64,000 bases of DNA from Ruminococcus flavefaciens AE3010 (GTDB lineage Bacteria > Bacillota > Clostridia > Oscillospirales > Ruminococcaceae), in contig NZ_JAGT01000001.1 in assembly GCF_000526795.1 (NCBI RefSeq), positions 1,387,001-1,451,000 of the forward strand, in the 5' to 3' direction. Position numbers and translations under genes: made by a program. Shown here one piece after another: positions 51,116-60,800 of the stretch. Under the pieces are notes generated by a model that ran no database searches, was not told the origin of the DNA, and worked only from the letters and a program-made list of their open reading frames with translations. The stretch's first letter is position 1, and each line of letters begins with the position of its first letter.

Positions 51116-51144
51116 TTGACATAAAACTGCCTTTCAAGTATAAT
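51116..51144 (+). promoter_or_regulatory. Perfect consensus promoter of the metallophosphoesterase gene
   Basis: TTGACA (51116-51121), a 17-nt spacer, TATAAT (51139-51144). Confidence 0.85.
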
Positions 51145-51174
51145 TGATATATCACTTATTAAGGGGGATACTCT

Positions 51175-52272
51175 ATGACGATGTGGCTGATCATCTTAGT
51201 GGCAGTTCTTGCGGCATTTGCGGCAGGAACGGTCTATCTGACAGTTGCAGTGGGACGCTTTGGCTTGATAAAAAAGCTTTCGGGAGACAGAAAATGGCTG
51301 AAAGGACTTCTCTCCTTCGGCATCATAGCAATAGTATTCACGGGAATGGTTTTCCTGACTTCGGTGGTAAACGCCATTATCATACTTCTCAGCACGCTGA
51401 TGTTCTTCCTGATATACGGGCTTGTCTTCCGTATCATAAGAGCTGTCCGCAAAAAGGATTTCACCTGCAACTGGGCAGGCCGGCTGGCGCTTGTGACCTC
51501 GGCTGTATACCTGTGCGCGGGCTGTTACCTCTGCTTCCACATATGGCAGAAGAACTATCACCTCACCACCGATAAATTTGACGGGAAGCTCCGCATAGCC
51601 ATGTTCGCGGACTCACACCTCTGCACCACCTTTGACGGAGATGGCTTCGCAGAGCAGATGGAACGAATCAAGGAGCAGTCTCCCGATATACTTTTTATAG
51701 CAGGCGACTTCGTGGACGACAGCACAGACCGTGAAAATATGATAAAAGCCTGCGCTGCTCTCGGTGATACAGAGCTGAAATACGGGGTGTGGTACTGCTA
51801 CGGCAACCATGACAAAAGCTATTACGGCAGCGAAAGGCGTGGCTTCTCCAAGGACGACCTTGAAGCGGAGCTTGAAAAGAACGGCGTCCATGTCCTTGAG
51901 GACGAGTCCCTGACAGTGGGCGGTATGACAATCATCGGCAGAAAGGACTCAGCTGAAAGCGACCGCGCTGAAATGTCGGAACTGATGAAGAACGTCTCCC
52001 CTGACAGCTACACCATAGTCCTCGACCATGAGCCCAACGACTACGATAACGAGGCGGCGGCAAATGCCGACCTTGTACTCTCTGGACACACCCACGGCGG
52101 ACAGCTCTTCCCCGTTACCTATGTGGGCGAATGGTTCCGTATCAACGACGCAACATACGGCTATGAAAGGAGAAAGAACACAGACTTCATAGTGACCTCG
52201 GGCATATCCGACTGGGAGATACTCTTCAAAACAGGCACCAAGTCCGAGTATGTAATAATAGATATCAACTGA
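51175..52272 (+). CDS. Membrane-anchored metallophosphoesterase
   Basis: A 365-aa protein. Residues 1-125 hold about four membrane helices, then a calcineurin-like phosphoesterase domain faces one side of the membrane. Metal-binding motifs are complete: FADSHL (DxH), AGDFVDD (GDxxD), YGNHD (GNHD) and SGHTHGG (GHxH). The pattern is that of YkuE/YaeI-type phosphodiesterases, which act on phospholipid or nucleotide-sugar headgroups; the substrate here is unknown. It sits between two cellulosomal genes but with its own promoter and terminator, so it is probably unrelated to them. Confidence 0.88.
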   Translation: MTMWLIILVAVLAAFAAGTVYLTVAVGRFGLIKKLSGDRKWLKGLLSFGIIAIVFTGMVFLTSVVNAIIILLSTLMFFLIYGLVFRIIRAVRKKDFTCNWAGRLALVTSAVYLCAGCYLCFHIWQKNYHLTTDKFDGKLRIAMFADSHLCTTFDGDGFAEQMERIKEQSPDILFIAGDFVDDSTDRENMIKACAALGDTELKYGVWYCYGNHDKSYYGSERRGFSKDDLEAELEKNGVHVLEDESLTVGGMTIIGRKDSAESDRAEMSELMKNVSPDSYTIVLDHEPNDYDNEAAANADLVLSGHTHGGQLFPVTYVGEWFRINDATYGYERRKNTDFIVTSGISDWEILFKTGTKSEYVIIDIN

Positions 52273-52279
52273 GTTTTAT

Positions 52280-52309
52280 GACCTTTTGCAGAGCAAAAGG
52301 TCTTTTTTA
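52280..52309 (+). terminator. Terminator of the metallophosphoesterase gene
   Basis: Stem GACCTTTTGC/GCAAAAGGTC (loop AGA) followed by six T. Confidence 0.85.
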
Positions 52310-52383
52310 CACCTTGGGTGGAGTTTATCTGACATAATTATTTAATCATTGATTCATAATTAGTGAACTCCGCAATATTTGAG

Positions 52384-52412
52384 TTGACAAGTGTCGATAA
52401 ATATGGTAGAAA
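52384..52412 (+). promoter_or_regulatory. Possible promoter of the CE1-CE1 gene
   Basis: TTGACA (52384-52389), a 17-nt spacer and a weak -10 box TAGAAA (52407-52412). The poor -10 suggests an activated promoter. Confidence 0.5.
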
Positions 52413-52447
52413 TTATACATAGAGATAATTTACAAGGAGGAATGTAA

Positions 52448-55000
52448 ATGAAAAAATCCATACCCACAATCATGGCAGCTATGCTCGCCCTTTCATCTGC
52501 GAGCGCCATCCCCCTCTCAGCTGCAGAGTCCGACTATCTGCTCCACAGTACCTTTGAAGAAGGCACCGATAAATGGAGCGGCAGAGGCTCGGCATCCGTC
52601 AAGACCGTCTCGGGCACATCACGCTCGGGCGAGTATTCCCTCTTCACCAGCGGACGCGAAAGCTCCTGGAACGGCGCTTCCGTAAGTCTCGGTTCCGACT
52701 TCAAGGCAGGTCAGGACTATGCATTCAGTGCATATGTTATGACAGACGCAGAGGACTCCATCACATTCTATCTCACTCTCCAGTACAGTGACGGCAGCAC
52801 CACAAGCTACCCAAAAATAGCAGAAGTAACAGCAAAAAAAGGCGAATGGGCACATCTTGAAAAGAGCAGCTTCACCATTCCCGCAGGTGCTACAAACATC
52901 AGTCTCTACATCGAGACCGAGGAAAGCAAGTGCAATTTCTACGTTGATGAAGTTGCAGCTGCTCCCAGCGGCACCACCTTCGACGAACCGTCTGCTCCCG
53001 TTAAGATGAACAAGGGCGATATCAACTACGACGGTTGTATCGACTCCTTCGATATCATTCTTGCAAGAAAGGGTCTCATCAATCCATTCACCGACAAGAA
53101 GATGCAGAAGGCTGCCGACGCTGACAGCAACGGCGTTTATGAGATCGCCGACGCAGTTCTCATTATGCAGTTCGTATCAGGCAAGATAAAGGAATTCCCT
53201 GTTGCCGAGCCTGCTCCGGGACAGCAGAAGTACACTACCGAGGAGCTCACCGAAAAGGTACAGAACGAGCTCGTAAACACCGAGCCCAATGACTCACACA
53301 TGGAGAAGCAGGGCGTCAAGTACGGCACTATCAAGAAGGAGACTTACTTCTCCAAGAAGGCCAACAAGAACAAGAACTACAATATCCTGCTCCCTGCCGA
53401 TTACGACGAGAGCAAGCAGTACCCTGTTCTTTATCTGCTCCACGGCTTCTTCGAGAACGAGGACCGTATGATAACAAAGGGCAACGGTACTATGTACACC
53501 AAGCAGATCATCGGCAACGCTATCGCTTCGGGCGAGGCTAAGGACATGATCGTTGTTGTTCCTTTCGTATTCACAAGCGCAACAATGAACGACGCTACAG
53601 GCTTCGCAGATCAGGGCTCAAACGAGGGCTACGACAACTTCGTTGACGATATCGTTGACAGCCTCATGCCTCATATCGAGAGCAAGTACAGCGTTGCAAC
53701 AGGCAGAGAGAACACAGCTGTTACAGGCTTCTCAATGGGCGGACGCGAGTCTCTCCAGATCGGTATGAAGTACGGCGACAAGTTCGGCTACGTAGGAGCT
53801 ATCTGCCCTGCTCCAGGCGCTTCGGGCTCATGGAAGTGGAACAACTCCGACGATCAGCCGTATCTCCTTATGATAACAGGCGGTACTCAGGACGACGTAG
53901 TTGGTCTGAATACTCCCGAGGGCTACCACAATAACTTCAACAAGAACAACGTTCCTCACGTATGGCACGTAGTTCAGGGCGGCCACCACGGCGACGACTC
54001 TATCCACTCAGCTCTCTACTGCTTCGTAAGAGGCATATTCCAGGCAACTGACGGCGGTTCGGGCGGCTCATCTTCACAGACTCCCACACAGACACCTGTG
54101 ACAACTACCACAAAGGCTCCCGATAAGCCCATCACAACAACACAGCCCATCAACACATCAACAGGTCAGCGCAAGTACAGCATGAAGGAACTCACAGAGA
54201 TAGTTCAGAATGCACTTGTAAACAACGAGCCAAACGATTCACACAACAAAAAGAACGGCGTTCAGTACGGCACTATCAAGAAGGAGACCTACTTCTCCAA
54301 GAAGGCCAACAAGAACAAGCCGTACAATATCCTGCTCCCCGCAAACTATGACTCCAGCAAGAAGTACCCCGTGCTTTACCTGCTCCACGGCTTCTTCGAG
54401 AACGAAAACCGTATGATAACACAGGGCAACGGCACCATGTACACCCAGCAGATCATCGGCAACGCTATCGCCGAGGGCGCAGCAAAGGATATGATCGTTG
54501 TTGTTCCTTTCGTATTCACCAGCGCTACCATGAACGACGCTACAGGCTTTGCAGATCAGGGCTCAAACGAGGGCTACGACAACTTCGTTGACGATATCGT
54601 TGACAGCCTCATGCCTCATATCGAGAGCAAGTACAGCGTCGCTACAGGCAGAGAGAACACAGCCGTAACAGGCTTCTCAATGGGCGGACGTGAGTCTCTC
54701 CAGATCGGTATGAAGCACGGCGACAAGTTCGGCTACGTAGGCGCTATTTGTCCTGCTCCCGGTGCTTCGGGCTCATGGAAGTGGAACAGCGAGAGCGAGA
54801 CTCCTTACCTCGTAATGATCACAGGCGGTACAGCTGACGACGTTGTAGGTCTGAATACTCCCGAGGGCTACCACAACAACTTCAACAAGAACAATGTACC
54901 TCACGTATGGCACGTTGTTCAGGGCGGTCACCACGGTGACGACTCTATCCACTCCGCACTCTACTGCTTCGTAAGAGGCATATTCCAGGCAACAGACTGA
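52448..55000 (+). CDS. Cellulosomal CBM22-dockerin-CE1-CE1 esterase
   Basis: An 850-aa secreted protein. Signal peptide (1-26). A CBM22-like module (about 28-175) is related to that of the GH30 protein. The dockerin (about 187-255) is of a different type from the other four (GDINYDGCIDSFDIILARKG and ADADSNGVYEIADAVLIMQF). Two CE1 esterase domains follow (about 260-535 and 575-850), separated by a Thr/Pro linker. Both keep GFSMGGRES and a C-terminal HHGDD, so both should be active on feruloyl or acetyl esters of xylan. The two esterase domains are nearly identical over long stretches, at DNA level too. ATG with AAGGAGG upstream. Confidence 0.93.
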   Translation: MKKSIPTIMAAMLALSSASAIPLSAAESDYLLHSTFEEGTDKWSGRGSASVKTVSGTSRSGEYSLFTSGRESSWNGASVSLGSDFKAGQDYAFSAYVMTDAEDSITFYLTLQYSDGSTTSYPKIAEVTAKKGEWAHLEKSSFTIPAGATNISLYIETEESKCNFYVDEVAAAPSGTTFDEPSAPVKMNKGDINYDGCIDSFDIILARKGLINPFTDKKMQKAADADSNGVYEIADAVLIMQFVSGKIKEFPVAEPAPGQQKYTTEELTEKVQNELVNTEPNDSHMEKQGVKYGTIKKETYFSKKANKNKNYNILLPADYDESKQYPVLYLLHGFFENEDRMITKGNGTMYTKQIIGNAIASGEAKDMIVVVPFVFTSATMNDATGFADQGSNEGYDNFVDDIVDSLMPHIESKYSVATGRENTAVTGFSMGGRESLQIGMKYGDKFGYVGAICPAPGASGSWKWNNSDDQPYLLMITGGTQDDVVGLNTPEGYHNNFNKNNVPHVWHVVQGGHHGDDSIHSALYCFVRGIFQATDGGSGGSSSQTPTQTPVTTTTKAPDKPITTTQPINTSTGQRKYSMKELTEIVQNALVNNEPNDSHNKKNGVQYGTIKKETYFSKKANKNKPYNILLPANYDSSKKYPVLYLLHGFFENENRMITQGNGTMYTQQIIGNAIAEGAAKDMIVVVPFVFTSATMNDATGFADQGSNEGYDNFVDDIVDSLMPHIESKYSVATGRENTAVTGFSMGGRESLQIGMKHGDKFGYVGAICPAPGASGSWKWNSESETPYLVMITGGTADDVVGLNTPEGYHNNFNKNNVPHVWHVVQGGHHGDDSIHSALYCFVRGIFQATD
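53228..54048 (+). repeat. First copy of the duplicated CE1 esterase coding segment
   Basis: This segment matches 54173-54993 at a constant offset of 945 nt. It includes long runs with no difference (for example around 53606-53690 and 54551-54635). It marks an intragenic tandem duplication. Confidence 0.9.
54173..54993 (+). repeat. Second copy of the duplicated CE1 esterase coding segment
   Basis: Partner of 53228-54048. Differences concentrate at the N-terminal edge of the domain and in the loop after GSWKWN. Confidence 0.9.
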
Positions 55001-55022
55001 TCCGGATATTAAAGTTCATCAG

Positions 55023-55069
55023 CCGCAGTATTCCTGATATTTCGTCAGGGATACTGCGGTTTTCTTTTT
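55023..55069 (+). terminator. Terminator of the CE1-CE1 gene
   Basis: A long stem CCGCAGTAT..ATACTGCGG with G-U pairs inside, followed by TTTTCTTTTT. Confidence 0.85.
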
Positions 55070-55101
55070 ATCGTCAAAGTGCACATTATTTTTATAAATC
55101 A

Positions 55102-55130
55102 TTGACAAAATAAGCGTTTAATGTTATAAT
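55102..55130 (+). promoter_or_regulatory. Perfect consensus promoter of the GGDEF/EAL gene
   Basis: TTGACA (55102-55107), a 17-nt spacer, TATAAT (55125-55130). Confidence 0.85.
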
Positions 55131-55178
55131 AAAAGTGGTTAATACTCCTATTCCATATCCGAAGGGGGGATATGTTTA

Positions 55179-57782
55179 ATGGATAAACAGGGAATCTTTG
55201 ATAATATCGCCGAAAGTCTGGCGCGAAGCTATGATATCATATACTATATCAACGCTGATAACGGCAATTATACCCGATTTACGGGGGCAAAGATATACGG
55301 TGACAATCACATAAAAGAGAACGGAAAGAATTTTTTCAGGGACGCTATGACAAATGCCGAGAAGATCATCGTTCCCAAGGACGTTGAACGTGTAAAGTTC
55401 AAGCTGCAAAAGGAAAATATCATCTCTGCCCTTGAGGTCAAGAAGCTGTACAGCTTCGATTACAGCCTTCTCATCGACGGCAAGCCCAAGTTCGCACGCG
55501 CGACTGTATCATGGGCAAGCGATAATCTCCATCTCATTATCGGCGTAGAGGATACCGACGAGGAGATACGCCGCGAGAACGCTCTTACCGACGTTCTCAG
55601 CCTTGCCAACGAAACATCAAGGCGAGACTCCCTCACAGGTATAAAAAACAAGACTGCATTCAACGAGCTTGCAGACGCCATACAGATGAATATCAACAAC
55701 GGACTGGTGTATCTGCCCTTTGCAGTCATAGTCTGTGACCTCAACGACCTGAAGGTCATAAACGAAACGTTCGCACAGGCAACAGGCGACGGTCATATCA
55801 TCGCAGCATGCAGGCTCATATGCAACATCTTCACACACAGCCCTGTTTTCAGAGTGGGCGGTGACAGATTCGTAGTGTTTCTCAGAGGTTTAGACTATGA
55901 GAACAGGAACGTTCTGTTTGAGGACCTGCACGATCAGGTTCTGGACAATCTGAAATGTCAGGACGGTCCTGTCATAGCCGCAGGCATGGCAGTATACAAC
56001 AGCACCGAGGACAAGAGCTTCAGCGCTGTAATGACACGCGCCGAGAACCTCATGCACGATGACAAAAAAGCGCTCAAAAGCGGCGAGGAAAGCAAGCCCG
56101 CCTTTGAAGTCGGCGACGGTAATGTTTCTATCCCGCTTGAACGCAAGGAAAAGCTGGAAAAGCTGTTCAACGCCTTTTCAATATTCGCAGAGGGAACCTA
56201 TGTATATCTTTGCGATATGCGCTATGATTATTCCCGCTGGTCAAAGAAAGCCGTTGACCTCTTCGGGCTTCCCTCAGAATATATGCTGCACGCAGGCAAG
56301 ATATGGGAGAAGCATATCCACCCCGATGATGTTGAGATATACCATTCGGGCATCGAAGCTATTTTTGCAGGCGGTGCAAATTCCCATGATATGCAGTACA
56401 GAGCCCGCAAGCTCAGCGGCGAATACGATGTCTGTACCTGCCGCGGTGTTGTCCTGTACAGTCCCAAGGGCATACCCGAATACTTCTGCGGAACTATCCG
56501 CAACCACAGCTTGCAGGGCAATATCGACAACCTGACAGGTCTCCGCAATCAGTACGGCTTCTTTGAGGATCTGGAAGCAAGCATACTCAAAGGCGATCAC
56601 TTCAAGGTCATAATCGTAGGCATCGGAAAGTTTGCCGAGATAAACGAGGTATACGGCTATCACTTCGGCAATCTGGTGCTCCAGAGATTCGGCAGACTGC
56701 TCTTTGAGCACGCAGGCAACAAGGGCAGCGTTTACCGTCTCGACGGCACAAAATTTGCAATTATAACTACGACTACAGAAACCGAATCTATATACAACAG
56801 CTATGAGAATTTCCGCAGATATTTCCGCGAGGAATTCTCCATTGACGATAAGTTCATGATGCTGGAGCTCAATGCGGGACTTCTCAGCATAAACAATTTC
56901 AGCATCGACGCCCAGACCGTCTATGCCTGCCTCAACTATGCATACGGCGAGTCAAAGCTCCACAGACAGGGCGACATGGTGGAATTCGGCAGCAGCGTCA
57001 ATCAGGACAAGCGCCACCGCACAGAGGTGCTCCACGTTATCAGGACCTCCATTATGTATGATTATCAGGGCTTCTTCCTGCTGTATCAGCCCGTTGTGGA
57101 CTCACTGACCGAAAAGGTCATAGGCGCAGAGGCGCTCCTCAGGTGGAAAAACGAGGAATACGGCATGGTACCGCCCGACCAGTTCATACCCGTGCTTGAA
57201 AAGGACCCCATTTTCTTTGAGCTTGGTCAGTGGATACTGAAAACTGCTCTCATAGGAGCTAAGAAGCTGAGGGAGAAGTTCCCCGAATTCATCATCAATG
57301 TAAATCTCTCCTACAATCAGCTGGAAAAGCCGAACTTTGTGGATATGGTGCTGGAGGCTCTTGCCGAGACTGAGTACCCGCCCGAGGCACTTTGCCTTGA
57401 AATAACAGAGCGTTGCAGGCTTCTCGATATAGACCTGCTCAAAAACATCATAGTAAATCTCCGCGGAAGAGGCGTAAAAATGGCTCTTGACGACTTCGGA
57501 ACAGGCTTCTCCTCTATCGGACTTGTAAGAAGTCTCCCCTTTGACGTCATAAAGATCGACCGCAGTCTCGTTATGAAGATAGAGGAAAATCCCCAGGATC
57601 GTCAGCTTGTGGGCTCTATTGCAAATTTAGTTGCCAACTACGGCGCAAAGGTCTGCGTAGAGGGCATAGAGACATCTGCCATGAGAGATATACTCCTCAA
57701 CTATGAGGTACACAGCTTTCAGGGATATTATTATTCCCGTCCTATACCTCTTGATGATCTGCTCAACCGAGAAGAAAAATAA
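55179..57782 (+). CDS. Cyclic di-GMP phosphodiesterase with two degenerate GGDEF domains, PAS and EAL
   Basis: An 867-aa soluble protein. Order: N-terminal PAS-like sensor (1-130), a degenerate GGDEF domain (about 145-300, VFRVGGDRFVVFL), a PAS domain (about 325-440), and a second degenerate GGDEF domain (about 445-600, YRLDGTKFAI). The EAL domain (about 615-860) keeps GAEALLRW, INVNLSYNQ, LEITE, LDDFGTGFSS, IKIDRS and EGIE. These are the metal and base residues needed to hydrolyse c-di-GMP. It is thus expected to be a phosphodiesterase opposing the cyclase at 40055. No membrane segment is present. The start has a GGGGGGA ribosome-binding site. Confidence 0.9.
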   Translation: MDKQGIFDNIAESLARSYDIIYYINADNGNYTRFTGAKIYGDNHIKENGKNFFRDAMTNAEKIIVPKDVERVKFKLQKENIISALEVKKLYSFDYSLLIDGKPKFARATVSWASDNLHLIIGVEDTDEEIRRENALTDVLSLANETSRRDSLTGIKNKTAFNELADAIQMNINNGLVYLPFAVIVCDLNDLKVINETFAQATGDGHIIAACRLICNIFTHSPVFRVGGDRFVVFLRGLDYENRNVLFEDLHDQVLDNLKCQDGPVIAAGMAVYNSTEDKSFSAVMTRAENLMHDDKKALKSGEESKPAFEVGDGNVSIPLERKEKLEKLFNAFSIFAEGTYVYLCDMRYDYSRWSKKAVDLFGLPSEYMLHAGKIWEKHIHPDDVEIYHSGIEAIFAGGANSHDMQYRARKLSGEYDVCTCRGVVLYSPKGIPEYFCGTIRNHSLQGNIDNLTGLRNQYGFFEDLEASILKGDHFKVIIVGIGKFAEINEVYGYHFGNLVLQRFGRLLFEHAGNKGSVYRLDGTKFAIITTTTETESIYNSYENFRRYFREEFSIDDKFMMLELNAGLLSINNFSIDAQTVYACLNYAYGESKLHRQGDMVEFGSSVNQDKRHRTEVLHVIRTSIMYDYQGFFLLYQPVVDSLTEKVIGAEALLRWKNEEYGMVPPDQFIPVLEKDPIFFELGQWILKTALIGAKKLREKFPEFIINVNLSYNQLEKPNFVDMVLEALAETEYPPEALCLEITERCRLLDIDLLKNIIVNLRGRGVKMALDDFGTGFSSIGLVRSLPFDVIKIDRSLVMKIEENPQDRQLVGSIANLVANYGAKVCVEGIETSAMRDILLNYEVHSFQGYYYSRPIPLDDLLNREEK

Positions 57783-57820
57783 GCGCGGCGGTAAATGCGC
57801 CGCCGCTAAAAGAATAATGA

Positions 57821-57856
57821 AAAAGGTATCGACCGAGGGTCGATACCTTTTTTCTT
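57821..57856. terminator. Bidirectional terminator between the GGDEF/EAL and surface-protein genes
   Basis: Stem AAAGGTATCGACC/GGTCGATACCTTT with loop GAG, with A-run and T-run. A second GC-rich hairpin, GCGGCGG/CCGCCGC, lies just before it (57785-57807). Confidence 0.9.
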
Positions 57857-57866
57857 AGTTCTTCAA

Positions 57867-60800
57867 TTAAAGTAATCTCTTCTTGCGTTTTCTGATAAGG
57901 AATACAGCTGCCCCCGTCAGGAGCACGGCTCCGCCGCAGACGAACTTGAACCATGTCTTGTGGGCAAGAAGCCTTACAGCGTTTGTGGTAACAAGGATAT
58001 TCTTGTAGGAATACTCTATCTCGTTGCCTGCCATATCGGTGAGGACTATTTTTACGTCCTGAGAATGCTTTGCATTGGGAATAGTGAATTCGAGATACTC
58101 GTCGTCGATATATCTCGACCTTATCTCCTTGTCATTAAGGAACACCTTTGCTCCCTTTAGCATTATATTATCCGATACGGACATTTTCGCGTCAAGTCTT
58201 TCTCCCTTGTATGCGCTGTTCTCCGTAACATTCAGCGGTATGCAAAGAGGCTCGGTGGTATCCACACAGAATTCAAGGCGTGTATTCTTCTTCTCCGAGG
58301 TGCTGATATTGATATTTCCCGCCTCGTCAACCGAGTGTATGGAAACGGTATATCTGCCGTCCTTCTCAAAGTTCTTGGCGTAGATGATGTATTTGTACTC
58401 GGACCACTCGTCGTCGCCGCCCTTGTACTCCACCTTGTAGTCAACATTGTCCTTGAGCACTGACATTTCCGAATCCTTGGTAATGTATACGCTGTAGGGC
58501 TCGGAGTGCTTATCCGCATTGACCTCAGTGATAACGATATCCTGAGCTCTGGAAATATACTTTCCTACTAAGCTGCCCGTACCCTCGTCCAGCATGAATG
58601 TTGAACCGTATCTGTTTACCGAGAAGCGGAAGTCCGTCTCAACCTTGTTGGAGGCGTTGTCCTTGGCGCTTGCGGTAATGGTATAGATGTCATCGTAATC
58701 GGCATTGTCGGGGATATTGTTCAGTACATACTCGTATCCGTCGTCCTTTTCGCGGAGCTCGCCCTCGACTTCAAGTGACTTTCCTCTGTTGGCGCCCTCC
58801 ATCTTTACCTGTATGCTGTCCTTGTCAAGGTTTGCGTCCTTGAACTGGATATGGGGTCTGATCTCAGCCTTGTTATTAGCCGCACTGACATCGCTGACAG
58901 ATATTTTCGGTGACTGGCTGTCGATACAGAACTTGGCATTATATGCTTCAAGAGTATTTCCTGCCATGTCCTTACCTGTGATATTTACTGTATAGTCGCC
59001 GTCCTTTTCAAACCTGACAGTGGATACGTAATCATTTCCCGACTTCGTCCACTCGGAAGCCTTGGGGAAGTCCTCGGCGCTGTCGTTGTAGGTACCTGTC
59101 ACGACTATCCTTGACGGGTCGAAGTTCTGGTCGGATATCCTGAATGTAGCCGTAGTGGGCTCATTGTAGTAATGATCGTTGGCTATCGATCTGTCGAAGC
59201 CGATATTCATTGCAGGAGCAGTTCTGTCTATGATGAATTCCTTGGAATCGTAAGACTTAGCCTCTCTGCCGCACATATCCTTAAAGCTTGCAGTAAGTCT
59301 GTATGTGCCGTCATTGTCAAAGGCTATCTCAGCCTGATATGTAGCGCTGTCCGTACCCTCTGTGCCGCTTACGAGCCGCCAGTCCAGCTGTCTGCTGGTG
59401 TTGTTTACTCTTATATTGGCAAGAGACTTGTCGAAGTTTCTCTCGTTTATGGTGATGACAGCACGTCTTGATGCCTTGAATATCTGCTTGAACTCGCTGT
59501 CCGCCGATCCGTTTCCGTCGGTGAACACAACATTCATAACAGGGTCGGTCTTGTCTATGCTGTATCTTCTGCGGTCATAGGTATGATCCTGATCATCGGG
59601 ATTGCCCGCTCTGTCGCCGAAGCTTACGAAAGCGACGCTGTTGTTTGAATTGCCTGTGAGCAGGATATCTCTCTCCAGACCGTTCACAAGGTTGATATCC
59701 CTGCTGTCCTCGTCAATGCTCCAGAGCTCCGCTTCATTTCCGCTGAGCTCTCCCGACTCGTTCACATACAGATACCTGTCCGCAGTTCCGCTTGATGATA
59801 TATAAACATTTGATATACCCGAGAAGTTTTCCTTAACGGTGAGCTTTGCGCTTATATCGTCGCTGTACAGCGGGAATCCGTTTATGTCCTTATACTGAGT
59901 TTCGGGGAGCTCCAGCCTGATATGGGCGTTCTCCCTGTGATCGTCGGTGTTTTCAACGGCGAACAGAGCCGTCTCGAATACATCTGACTCCCTGCCCATA
60001 CAGCTGACAGCCTTGACTCTCATAAAGCCCTTGAATCTGTCGGGAACAGTTACTGTCCAGCTGTCCGAGCTGCCGTTCCTGCTTATCTTGGGTACCAGAG
60101 CGCTTGGAGTACCGTCGCTGTTCACAAGCGACGCTTCGATACGGTCAAGACCTGCTCCCGCACCGTTGCGGTTCACGGAGACCTGTACATCAGCCTGTTC
60201 TCTTGCGAAATAAACATAGCCGTAGCGCTCATCGCGTCTGAGGTCGGCACCGTCTGCATATACGCTTTCGACAGTGGGCTCCGAAAGGTCTATCCAAACC
60301 TTTGTTTCCCTCTCTTCGCTTTCATTTCCCGCATAGTCGTTTGTGCTGAGCTTTACATTTATTGCTCCGTCATTTCTGCTGAACTCTCCAAGCTCCGATA
60401 TAAGAACCTTACCGTCAGCACTGACAAGCTTTGCCTTGAACCTGTCGGGGTCCTGAACTGCTTCAAATAGGATATTGTATCCGCCGTTTTTGAGGGCAGT
60501 CTTGTCGATACCGCTCTGAGCGTCAACATTCACGGTGCGGTGATGACCGTTTATATCCAGCTTCAGCTCCCTGATGCCCGAGCATACCAGAGAATTGGGA
60601 TCCTCAGCCGCAACAGCTATCTTCACATCGGAGTAAGCCTTGTACCATTCCTTGCCGCCGTCATTCTCATCTATGTACGGCTCAGCGGTATCCGACACGT
60701 TCTTCACTGAGCAGGTGGGAGCCGTATCATCGATAATGATATAGAAGCCGCCGTATTTGCTGTCCTTGCTCTTCATTACAGCGGAGTTCCCCACGCTGTC

